Below are positions 50,101 through 57,298 of a DNA stretch of 64,000 nucleotides, one piece after another. The translations under genes were made by a program, and so were the position numbers. Source of the stretch: Streptomyces sp. S465. Its GTDB lineage: Bacteria > Actinomycetota > Actinomycetes > Streptomycetales > Streptomycetaceae. Each line of letters starts with the position of its first letter. Position 1 is the first letter of the stretch. Where the stretch lies: contig NZ_CP114036.1 in the NCBI RefSeq assembly GCF_026898115.1, forward strand, positions 7,062,001 to 7,126,000, written 5' to 3'. The notes under the pieces are model-generated. The model saw only the letters and a list, made by a program, of their open reading frames with translations. It was not told the DNA's origin and searched no databases.

Positions 50101-50595
50101 GTGTTCACGAGCGTATTGATGATTGAGAAGCCCCTGACCCCCGCCGACGTGGAATTCGTCACCACCCTGCACGGCGACGATCCGGTCTCCTTCGTCGTCC
50201 TGATGCAGCCCCGGGGCAGCAAGGACCGGCTGCTGCGCGCGATCGACGACATCGCGCTCGGCGAGCTGGAGCAGGCCGCCCAGGAGGGGGATGAGCCGGA
50301 GGGCGCGGAGGCGCTGGAGCCCGCCGAGCGGGCGCTGAACCACTCCGTGGCGGCGCTCGAGGCGGCCGGGAGCCGGGCCCGGGGCCATGTCGTCCAGCGC
50401 CGTCCGCTGGAGGTGCTGCGCGGCGTCGTGGAGGAGACCCACGCCGATGAGGTGATTGTGCTCACCGCACCGCATTTCGTGGAGGAATTCTTCCACCGGG
50501 ACTGGGCCTCCCGGGCGCGCCACAAGGTGGGGGTGCCGGTGCTCAAGCTCTTCGCGCACGCGGTGGACGAGGACCAGACCGCGGCCGGCGGCTGA
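50101..50595 (+). CDS. conserved actinobacterial protein, UspA-like fold possible
   Basis: A 164-residue protein: VFTSVLMIEKPLTPADVEFV, VSFVVLMQPRGSKDRLLRAI, a Glu-rich loop, then RARGHVVQRRPLEVLRGVVE, ADEVIVLTAPHFVEEFF and ARHKVGVPVLKLFAHA. The alternation of strands and helices and the HADEVIVLT-type segment resemble universal-stress-protein folds; relatives are sometimes mislabelled as indole-3-glycerol-phosphate synthase. It is known to neighbour murC in Streptomyces. GTG start with AAGGAG 13 bases upstream. Its stop codon lies inside repeated GGCTGAGCC. Confidence 0.75.
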   Translation: MFTSVLMIEKPLTPADVEFVTTLHGDDPVSFVVLMQPRGSKDRLLRAIDDIALGELEQAAQEGDEPEGAEALEPAERALNHSVAALEAAGSRARGHVVQRRPLEVLRGVVEETHADEVIVLTAPHFVEEFFHRDWASRARHKVGVPVLKLFAHAVDEDQTAAGG

Positions 50596-50880
50596 GCCGG
50601 GGCTGAGCCGGGCTGAGCCATGGCCCTGGTCTCCGCGGCCGTCGGCGGGGCGGGGGGCCGGGGGTGTGGGAGTTGGGCTCTTCGCGCACGCGGTGGACGA
50701 GGACCAGCCCACGGCCGGGCCGACGGCTGAGCCGGGACCGAGCCGGGGCTGAGCCGGGCACCGAACCAGGGCTGAGCCGGGGCTGAGCCAGGACCGCGCC
50801 ATGACCGAGCCGGGGCTGAGCCACGGCCCCGGTCTCCGCGGCCATCGGCGGGGGCGGGCCGCCGGGGGTGCGAGAATCGG
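50548..50880. repeat. duplicated gene end and GAGCCGGGGCT repeats upstream of murC
   Basis: The 30 bases from CTCTTCGCGCACGCGGTGG to GAGGACCAG at 50548-50577, coding the end of the previous gene, are repeated perfectly at 50678-50707, exactly 130 bases on. The stretch CCCTGGTCTCCGCGGCC near 50625 recurs with changes near 50828. Between them are many GGGGCTGAGCC units. The 323-base spacer before murC thus seems built from copies of the preceding gene's 3' end and holds no gene. Confidence 0.85.
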
Positions 50881-50918
50881 GCCGACAGCACACACCGAGA
50901 ACCAGGGGAGACCCGTAC

Positions 50919-52340
50919 ATGGCACCGGCCGGCACCGCCTCCGACGCGCTGGATCGACCGCACTTCATCGGCATCGGCGGCGCCGGGATGTCGGGCGTGG
51001 CGAAGGTTCTCGCCATGCGGGGCGCGCGGGTCTCGGGGAGCGACAGCAAGGACTCGCCGATCGTCGGGGCGCTGCGTGAGCTCGGCGCGACCGTGCACAT
51101 CGGCCACGCCGCCGAGAACATCGCCGCCGACACCACCGGCGTCGTCATCTCCAGCGCCATCCGCCCCGACAACCTCGAACTGGTCACGGCGCGTGAGCGC
51201 GGCATCCCGGTGGTGCACCGCTCCGACGCGCTCGCCGCGCTGATGGACGGCTCCCGGCCGATCGCGGTCGCGGGCACCCACGGCAAGACGACCACGACCT
51301 CGATGCTGGCCGTCTCGCTGCGCACCCTCGGCCTGGACCCGTCGTACGTCATCGGCGGCGATCTGGACGCCCCCGGCTCCAGCGCCCACCACGGCGACGG
51401 CGACATCTTCGTCGCCGAGGCCGACGAGAGCGACCGCAGCTTCCACAAGTACGCGCCCGAGGTCGCGATCATCCTCAATGTGGAGCTCGACCACCACGCC
51501 AACTACGCCTCGATGGACGAGATCTACGAGTCGTTCCAGACCTTCGTCGGCCGCATCCGGCCGGGCGGCGCGCTGGTGATCTCCGCCGACCACCCCGGCG
51601 CCCGTGAGCTGACCGCCCGGATCACCGGCGGCGAGGGCCCGCGGGTGCTCACCTACGGCGAGGACGAGGACGCCGACGTACGGGTGACGGCCATCGAGCC
51701 GCACGGGCTGACCAGCGAGGTCACCGTCCGGCTCGCGGACTCCCTGGGCGGTGCGGAGATCACCTTCACCGTCTCCGTCCCCGGCCGCCACTACGCGCTC
51801 AACGCCGTCGCCGCCCTCACCGCGGGCGCCGCCCTCGGCGTTCCGGCCGGGGAACTGGCCCCCGCCCTCGGCTCGTACACGGGCGTCAAGCGGCGGCTCC
51901 AGCTCAAGGGCACCGCCGCCGGGGTGCAGGTCATCGACTCCTACGCGCACCACCCCACCGAGATCGCGGCGGACCTCGAGGCGATCCGCGGCGGCGCCCG
52001 GGAGGGCCGGGTCCTGGTGGTCTTCCAGCCGCATCTGTTCAGCCGCACCCAGGAGCTGGGCACCGAGATGGGCGAGGCGCTCGCGCTCGCCGACGCCTCC
52101 GTCGTCCTCGACATCTACCCCGCCCGTGAGGACCCGGTCCCCGGGGTCACCAGCGCCCTGGTCATCGACGCCGCCGCCCGCCGCGGGGCGGACGTGACCG
52201 CCGAGCACGACCGGACCGCGATCCCCGAGCTGATCGCCGGAATGGCCAAGCCGGGTGACCTTGTTCTCACCATGGGCGCGGGCGATGTGACCGATCTCGG
52301 TCCGGAGATTCTCGCCCGTCTCCAGAGCCCGGAGAACTGA
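50919..52340 (+). CDS. murC: UDP-N-acetylmuramate--L-alanine ligase
   Basis: A 473-residue cytosolic ligase that adds L-Ala to UDP-MurNAc. HFIGIGGAGMSGVAKVLAMRG is the N-terminal UDP-binding loop, VAGTHGKTTTTSMLAV the ATP P-loop, EADESDRSFHKYAPEVAII and LNVELDHHANY the Mur-ligase metal/ATP region, and YAHHPTEIAADLEAIR with FQPHLFSRTQ the C-terminal domain. It lies outside any dcw cluster, as usual in Streptomyces. ATG follows AGGGGAGACCCGTAC. msrB begins 14 bases after its stop. Confidence 0.95.
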   Translation: MAPAGTASDALDRPHFIGIGGAGMSGVAKVLAMRGARVSGSDSKDSPIVGALRELGATVHIGHAAENIAADTTGVVISSAIRPDNLELVTARERGIPVVHRSDALAALMDGSRPIAVAGTHGKTTTTSMLAVSLRTLGLDPSYVIGGDLDAPGSSAHHGDGDIFVAEADESDRSFHKYAPEVAIILNVELDHHANYASMDEIYESFQTFVGRIRPGGALVISADHPGARELTARITGGEGPRVLTYGEDEDADVRVTAIEPHGLTSEVTVRLADSLGGAEITFTVSVPGRHYALNAVAALTAGAALGVPAGELAPALGSYTGVKRRLQLKGTAAGVQVIDSYAHHPTEIAADLEAIRGGAREGRVLVVFQPHLFSRTQELGTEMGEALALADASVVLDIYPAREDPVPGVTSALVIDAAARRGADVTAEHDRTAIPELIAGMAKPGDLVLTMGAGDVTDLGPEILARLQSPEN

Positions 52341-52354
52341 GGAGGTCCGTCCCC

Positions 52355-52762
52355 ATGGCGTATGAGATCGACAAGCCGGAGGAGCAGTGGCGCGCGGAGT
52401 TGACCCCGCAGGAGTACCACGTGCTGCGGGAGGCCGGCACCGAGCGCGCCTTCACCGGTGAGTACACCGATACCAAGACGGTCGGCGTCTACTCCTGCCG
52501 GGCGTGCGGGGCGGAGCTCTTCCGCTCGGAGACGAAGTTCGAGAGCCACTGCGGCTGGCCGTCGTTCTACGACCCGGCGGACAGCTCGGCCGTCGAGCTG
52601 ATCGAGGACCGGTCACACGGCATGGTCCGCACCGAGGTGCGGTGCACCCGCTGCGGTTCGCACCTGGGCCATGTCTTCTCGGGCGAGGGCTATCCCACCC
52701 CGACCGACCAGCGGTACTGCATCAACTCCATCTCACTGCGGCTGACCCCCGAGGAGGGCTGA
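52355..52762 (+). CDS. msrB: peptide-methionine (R)-S-oxide reductase
   Basis: A 135-residue repair enzyme for oxidised methionine. Both zinc CxxC pairs (SCRACGAELF and RCTRCGSHLGHVF), HCGWPSFYDP, and the catalytic Cys in QRYCINSISLRL are present. GAGGAGGTCC precedes the ATG. It is 14 bases after murC and likely cotranscribed. Its stop codon is inside the first of four 16-bp tandem repeats. Confidence 0.95.
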   Translation: MAYEIDKPEEQWRAELTPQEYHVLREAGTERAFTGEYTDTKTVGVYSCRACGAELFRSETKFESHCGWPSFYDPADSSAVELIEDRSHGMVRTEVRCTRCGSHLGHVFSGEGYPTPTDQRYCINSISLRLTPEEG

Positions 52763-52814
52763 CCCCGAGGAGAGCTGACCCAGAGGACAGCTGACCCAGA
52801 GGACAGCTGACCCG
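52751..52814 (+). repeat. 16-bp tandem repeat spanning the msrB stop codon
   Basis: Four units (GAGGAGGGCTGACCCC, GAGGAGAGCTGACCCA, then GAGGACAGCTGACCCA and a last one ending CCCG) begin at 52751, 52767, 52783 and 52799. The first contains the msrB stop TGA. Confidence 0.9.
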
Positions 52815-52876
52815 GGCCGCCGCCACCCTGCCGCCCGCCACCGTGCCGTGTGAGCACTGGCTACCGCGCGATCACA

Positions 52877-54634
52877 TCACCGGCTGCCGCAGCGCAGCAC
52901 GGCGGCGGTCTCGGGCGGCAGCCGCAGCATGCCGTCCGGGCCCGGCCGCTCGATCCGCCGCCAGGCGGCGACCACCTCGGTGACCTCGCCGGTCCGGGGC
53001 CCCAGCCAGGTCTCGGCCGGCCGGTCGCCCGGGTTGAGCAGAATCCGCAGCGGGCCGCGCTGAAAGCTGAAGCAGCCGTCCGAGCCGGTGGACAGGCCCG
53101 TGTACGACCAGGTGGGGTCGGTCAGGGCCGGTTCGGCGCGGCGCAGCGCGATCAGCCGGCGGTACCAGTCGAGCAGAGCCCGGTGCGGCTCCCGCTCCGG
53201 CTCCCGCCAGTCGAGGCAGGACCGCAGCCGGGTGGCCGGGTCCTGCGGGTCGGGGACGTCTGCCTCCGCCCAGCCGTGGGCGGCGAACTCCCGGCGGCGG
53301 CCGGAGCGCACCGCCTCGGCCAGCCGCGGGTCCTGGTGGTCGGTGAAGTACTGCCAGGGCGTGCGGGCGCCCCACTCCTCGCCCATGAAGAGCATCGGGG
53401 TGAACGGCGCGCACAGCACCACGGTCGCCGCGCAGGCCAGCAGCCCGGGGGAGAGCTGGGCGGAGAGCCGGTCACCGACCGCGCGATTGCCCACCTGGTC
53501 ATGCGTCTGGGCATAGCCGAGCAGCCGGTGTGCGGGGGTGGTGTGGGTGTTCAGCGGGCTGCCGTGGAGGCGGCCCCGGAACGTCGAAGGGGTGCCGTCG
53601 TGGAAGAAGCCGCCCATCAGCGTCTTGACCAGGGCCCCGGGCCCCTCGGCTGCGAAGTCGGCGTAGTAGCCCTGCCGTTCACCGGTGAGGAAGGTGTGCA
53701 GGGCGTGGTGGAAGTCGTCGTTCCACTGTGCGTGCAGACCGTGGCCGCCCGCCTCGCGCGGGGTGGTGGTGCGCGGATCGTTGAGGTCCGACTCGCCGAT
53801 GAGGAACAGCGGGCGGCCGGTGCGGGCGGCCAGCGCGTCCACGGCGGCCGACAGCTCGGCCAGGAAGTGCCGGGCCCGGGTGTCGCGCAGCGCGTGCACC
53901 GCGTCCAGCCGCAGCCCGTCCAGCCGGAAGTCGCGCAGCCAGGCCAGCGCGCTGCCGATGAAGTACGCGCGGACCTCGTCGGAGCCGGGCGCGTCGAGGT
54001 TGACCGCCGCGCCCCAGGGGGTGTGGTGGGTCTCGGTGAAGTACGGCCCGAAGGCCGGGAGGTGGTTGCCGGAGGGGCCCAGGTGGTTGTGGACCACGTC
54101 GAGGACCACGCCGAGGCCGTGCCGGTGCGCGGCGGCCACGAAGCGCGCCAGCCCCTCCGGCCCGCCGTACGGCTCGTGCACCGCCCAGGGCGCCACGCCG
54201 TCGTACCCCCAGCCATGGGTCCCGGGGAACGGGCAGACGGGCATCAGCTGCACATGCGTGACGCCCAACTCGGCCAGGTGCGGCAGCCGTTCGGCCGCCG
54301 CGTCGAAGGTGCCCTCATGGGTGAAGGTGCCGATGTGCAGCTCGTACAGGACCGCGCCGGGCAGCGGCCGCCCGAACCACTCCCGCTCCCAGGGGAAGCG
54401 GGAGTGGTCCACCACCGCGCTCAGCCCCTCGGGGCCGTCCGGCTGGCGGCGGGAGCGCGGATCGGGCAGCGGCGGACCGTCGTCGAGCGCGAAGCCGTAC
54501 CGCGCCCCGGGTCCGGCCTCGGCCTCGGCCCGCCACCACCCCTCCCGGTCCGGATCGGGCTCCATGGGGCGATCGCGCCCCTCCAGATGGAGCCCGACCC
54601 GCCCGGCGTGCGGCGCCCACACCTCGAACAGCAC
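52877..54634 (-). CDS. treZ: malto-oligosyltrehalose trehalohydrolase
   Basis: A 585-residue GH13 enzyme that releases trehalose from maltooligosyl trehalose. The N-terminal beta domain (VWAPHAGRVGLHLEGRDRPM) precedes the barrel: YELHIGTFTHEGTFDAAAER, WGYDGVAPWAVHEPYGG, VVLDVVHNHLGPSGN, nucleophile Asp in LDGLRLDAVHALRD, Glu in LFLIGESDLNDP and Asp in YAQTHDQVGNRAVGDRL, then FMGEEWGARTPWQYFTDH. The GTG start follows GTGAGGAGACGCC. It is separated from treY by an acetyltransferase and an LPMO gene on the same strand. Confidence 0.93.
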   Translation of the reverse strand: MLFEVWAPHAGRVGLHLEGRDRPMEPDPDREGWWRAEAEAGPGARYGFALDDGPPLPDPRSRRQPDGPEGLSAVVDHSRFPWEREWFGRPLPGAVLYELHIGTFTHEGTFDAAAERLPHLAELGVTHVQLMPVCPFPGTHGWGYDGVAPWAVHEPYGGPEGLARFVAAAHRHGLGVVLDVVHNHLGPSGNHLPAFGPYFTETHHTPWGAAVNLDAPGSDEVRAYFIGSALAWLRDFRLDGLRLDAVHALRDTRARHFLAELSAAVDALAARTGRPLFLIGESDLNDPRTTTPREAGGHGLHAQWNDDFHHALHTFLTGERQGYYADFAAEGPGALVKTLMGGFFHDGTPSTFRGRLHGSPLNTHTTPAHRLLGYAQTHDQVGNRAVGDRLSAQLSPGLLACAATVVLCAPFTPMLFMGEEWGARTPWQYFTDHQDPRLAEAVRSGRRREFAAHGWAEADVPDPQDPATRLRSCLDWREPEREPHRALLDWYRRLIALRRAEPALTDPTWSYTGLSTGSDGCFSFQRGPLRILLNPGDRPAETWLGPRTGEVTEVVAAWRRIERPGPDGMLRLPPETAAVLRCGSR

Positions 54635-54710
54635 TGGCGTCTCCTCACCTCGGCCCGTCCACGGTCCCGACCATGCTGCGGGACACGGCGCGCACGGCGC
54701 AGCAGTACGA

Positions 54711-54773
54711 CACCGGCCGGACGAGGGTCAACGCCGGCCGGACCAGGGCGGACGCCGGTCAGACCAGGTCGAT
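54711..54773 (-). repeat. 21-bp tandem repeat spanning the GNAT stop codon
   Basis: Three units start at 54711, 54732 and 54753 (plus strand CACCGGCCGGACGAGGGTCAA and variants). The last covers the end of the acetyltransferase gene including its TGA; CCTGGTCCGG in the neighbouring unit corresponds to CCTGGTCTGA here. Confidence 0.85.
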
Positions 54774-55667
54774 GCGCTCCTGCGTGACGGGGTAACCCGC
54801 CGTGGCGAAGTGCGCGGCCATCGGGAGGTTGGGCTGGTCCGTCGCCGCGGCGATCTTCGTGGCCCCCCGTGCCACCAGATCGTGCGTGCACTCCACGAGC
54901 AGGTCGTACGCATAGCCGTGGCCGCGCTGCTCCGCGACGACCCCGATGAAGCCCACGCACGGGCCGGACGGGTTGTGCGCGGGCACCTGAATGCCCACCA
55001 GCTCGCCCTCGGGCGTCCAGGCGAGCCGCCACCACTCGCGCGGCGAGGGGCACCAGGAGAAGAAGTCCATCAGCTCCCGCACCGCGGCCTCGACCCCTCC
55101 CCGGGCGATGGCACGTGCGTCGTGCGCGTCGAGCGAGCCCGGCATGATGCGCCGCAGCACCTCCTCGATCACCGCGTCCTCGGGCTCCGGCCGGAACTTC
55201 AGCCGCCCCGGGCGCTCGGGCAGCCCGCACTCCGGCGTCCACTCATAGCGGTAGCGCTCGACCAGGAACTCGAGCCCGCCCGCCACGGCGGCGTCGACAC
55301 GGGCGCGGGCGGCGGCCCGCACCTCGGGCTGGTCGCGCCAGCCGGGCGGGGCCAGCAGGCTGTACTCGGCGCGCAGCGGTGCGGTGCGCAGCAGTTCGGC
55401 GGCGGCGTCGGCCTCGCCCTCGGCGAAGTCGAACCAGTCCAGGGCGACGGGCGCGGAGTCCTTCGGCCCGGCCCACCAGGCGGCGCGGGCCACGACCCGC
55501 CCCTCGCGCAGCGCCACCCAGGTCCACTCGGGGCGGTACTCGCCGCCCTGGCCGACGGTGGCGTAGGTGTGGCCGAAGCGGCCCCGGCCGACGAGCGCGG
55601 GGACCCGCAGATCGTTGAAGAGATGGGCGTCGCCCTCGGTGAGCGCGCGGATGACCAGATCGGTCAT
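54759..55667 (-). CDS. GNAT-family N-acetyltransferase
   Basis: A 302-residue protein, longer than most GNATs and probably two GNAT folds. The C-terminal one has GELVGIQVPAHNPSGPCVGF and the acetyl-CoA loop VVAEQRGHGYAYDLLVEC, then AATDQPNLPMAAHFATAGY. The N-terminal half (LVIRALTEGDAHLFNDLRVP, GRVVARAAWWAGP) resembles a degenerate first fold. The substrate is unknown. ATG with GGAAGGAATCCC. A 12-bp palindrome and a possible 19-residue leader reading frame lie upstream. Confidence 0.85.
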   Translation of the reverse strand: MTDLVIRALTEGDAHLFNDLRVPALVGRGRFGHTYATVGQGGEYRPEWTWVALREGRVVARAAWWAGPKDSAPVALDWFDFAEGEADAAAELLRTAPLRAEYSLLAPPGWRDQPEVRAAARARVDAAVAGGLEFLVERYRYEWTPECGLPERPGRLKFRPEPEDAVIEEVLRRIMPGSLDAHDARAIARGGVEAAVRELMDFFSWCPSPREWWRLAWTPEGELVGIQVPAHNPSGPCVGFIGVVAEQRGHGYAYDLLVECTHDLVARGATKIAAATDQPNLPMAAHFATAGYPVTQERIDLV

Positions 55668-55707
55668 GGGATTCCTTCCAGGAGGGTGGTGCGCTCCCGG
55701 TCGGCTG

Positions 55708-55719
55708 CCTGATCAGGCG
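55708..55719. promoter_or_regulatory. 12-bp palindrome upstream of the GNAT gene
   Basis: GCCTGATCAGGC is a perfect palindrome 41 bases before the GNAT start, between it and the small leader frame. Two copies of TCTGAAGCGCGC (minus strand) lie beside it. Either an operator or an mRNA hairpin near the ribosome site would fit. Confidence 0.35.
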
Positions 55720-55759
55720 ATGCGCGCTTCAGACGAGGCGCGCTTCAGAGGATGCGTGA

Positions 55760-55819
55760 TCAGACGCGGTTACGCCCGGCGGACAGGGGGCGGGAGCGCG
55801 GAATGGTCGTGATGTCCAT
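55760..55819 (-). CDS. possible 19-residue leader peptide
   Basis: A short frame, MDITTIPRSRPLSAGRNRV, starts at an ATG with an excellent GAAGGAGGCGAGAGCC site (AAGGAGG eight bases away), much better than most starts in this window. It ends 92 bases before the GNAT gene on the same strand. Such short frames before a gene may act as translated leaders. There is no Cys, so it does not resemble the sulfur-gene leader peptides of Streptomyces. Whether it is translated cannot be told. Confidence 0.4.
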   Translation of the reverse strand: MDITTIPRSRPLSAGRNRV

Positions 55820-55904
55820 GGCTCTCGCCTCCTTCCTCGGTCACGGGCGTGGCCGCACTCTACGGGCGCCGATCTCTCCCTGTCCACGCCTTTTCCCGGG
55901 CGGT

Positions 55905-55946
55905 GCCGGTCTGCCGCCCACGAGGGGGAAGGAGCGGCAGACCGGC
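55905..55946 (-). terminator. hairpin after the LPMO gene
   Basis: GCCGGTCTGCCGC (55905-55917) pairs perfectly with GCGGCAGACCGGC (55934-55946), about 75 bases past the LPMO stop. A 13-bp stem with a 16-base loop. Confidence 0.7.
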
Positions 55947-56019
55947 GCGCGGGATGAGGTGCACCTGACAGATCATTGAGCGGGCCGGCGCACCTGCGTG
56001 GTCCGGTGTGGGAGGCAGA

Positions 56020-57132
56020 CTAGTGCACCATGCAGATCGGCGCGGCCGCCGTGTCCGGAGAGCCGCCGCCGGCCGTGAAGCCGAAGGTCGTCGAGGCCCC
56101 CGTGGCCAGGGAACCGTTCCAGTCGGCGTTGGTGACCGACGCCCCCGGGCCGGTGGTGGTCAGCTTGCCGTTCCAGACGCTGTCGATCCGCTGCCCGGAC
56201 GGCACCGTCCAGTCGACCATCCACGCGGAGATGGGCGTGACACCGGTGTTGGTGACCGTCACCTCGGCCTGGTAGCCGCCGTTCCAGGTGCTGGTCACCT
56301 TCTGGGCGGCGGAGCAGGAGGCCGTCGGCGGGTCGGCGGGGTCGCTGCCGTTGTCGCCGCCGCCGCTGCTGGTGGTGCCGGGGACCGTCACCTCGCCGTT
56401 GCCGCCGTCGAAGACCACGTCGGAGCAGCTGTAGAAGGTCTCCTGGCTGTCCGAGCGCGTCCACACGGTGTAGATGATGTGCCGTCCGCTCTTGCCGGAG
56501 GGCAGGTTGGCGGTCCAGGTGTACTTGCCGTCGACCGTGCCGACCTGGCCGGACAGCGGCGGGTTCGTCACCGTGCTGAACGGCTGGTCCTCCAGATCGT
56601 CCCAGCTGAGCGACTGGGTCGGATCGATCGGGTCCTTGGTGATGTAGCTGCGGAACGACCCCGGGTGCGCGGCCCAGGCGTTGTACGCGAACTGCATCGA
56701 CGCGCCGGACGTCAGATGGGTCACCGGCCAGTCGTTGCTGCCCAGGTCGAAACCGGAGAAGTCATAGACGGTGGCCGCGGCACTGCACAGCTTGCCGTCC
56801 GGGATGAACCCCTCGGTGCGGCCCGCGCCGTCCGAGCGGAGCACCGCGAACCAGTTGTAGAAGGGCGTCGCCCCGCTCTTGTCGTACGCGGCCTTGCACG
56901 CCGGGTTGGTCGGCTTGACCTCGCCGGTGGAGGACATGCTGTACTTCCAGCAGAGGTAGGTGCGGCTGCCCGGCGCCATCGGCGCGCCGTGTGCGGAGGC
57001 GCTGCCCCCGGAGAAGAAGACAAGGCCCAGGGCGGGCAGGACCGAGAGCAGGACCAGCAGGACGGACCTGGGCGCGCGGGAGCGGCCCGGCGGGCGTGTG
57101 GAAGAGGCGAGAGCCAGTAATCGTCGAGGCAT
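56020..57132 (-). CDS. AA10 lytic polysaccharide monooxygenase with CBM2
   Basis: A 370-residue secreted copper enzyme that cuts crystalline cellulose or chitin oxidatively. A long signal peptide ends SASA before H48, which becomes the N-terminal copper His; the second brace His is H156 in AWAAHPGSF. WYEYIT-type strands are replaced here by the usual AA10 core (CWKYSMSSTGEVKPTNPACK, TWTANLPSGKSGRHIIYTVW). A Gly/Ser/Asp linker (about 250-272) leads to a CBM2 (TSTWNGGYQAEVTVTNTG, WTVPSGQRIDSVWNG). CBM2 and the perfect CebR box upstream favour cellulose. ATG start with GAAGGGACAG. Confidence 0.93.
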   Translation of the reverse strand: MPRRLLALASSTRPPGRSRAPRSVLLVLLSVLPALGLVFFSGGSASAHGAPMAPGSRTYLCWKYSMSSTGEVKPTNPACKAAYDKSGATPFYNWFAVLRSDGAGRTEGFIPDGKLCSAAATVYDFSGFDLGSNDWPVTHLTSGASMQFAYNAWAAHPGSFRSYITKDPIDPTQSLSWDDLEDQPFSTVTNPPLSGQVGTVDGKYTWTANLPSGKSGRHIIYTVWTRSDSQETFYSCSDVVFDGGNGEVTVPGTTSSGGGDNGSDPADPPTASCSAAQKVTSTWNGGYQAEVTVTNTGVTPISAWMVDWTVPSGQRIDSVWNGKLTTTGPGASVTNADWNGSLATGASTTFGFTAGGGSPDTAAAPICMVH

Positions 57133-57178
57133 TGCGCGTGCTGTCCCTTCGACGTGATCGGGTCAGGAACCGTCGGCA

Positions 57179-57192
57179 TGGGAGCGCTCCCA
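57179..57192. promoter_or_regulatory. perfect CebR-type operator
   Basis: TGGGAGCGCTCCCA, 47 bases upstream of the LPMO start, equals the 14-bp palindrome known for the Streptomyces cellobiose/cellotriose-responsive repressor CebR. Repression in the absence of cello-oligosaccharides is expected. Confidence 0.85.
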
Positions 57193-57298
57193 ATTGCTTG
57201 GTGAACGTAGCGCGCGTCTCCGCACCTGTAAATGCTTCAGGAGGTGAAGACCGCAACCTTTCTGGTGGGCCGTCAGGAGAGACCGCCGGAAGGGCCGG

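Noticed and set aside
49158..52208. 1016-codon minus-strand frame
   Set aside because: It runs antisense to the RibD-like gene, the 50101 gene and murC. It is an artefact of high GC3 and has no domain similarity.
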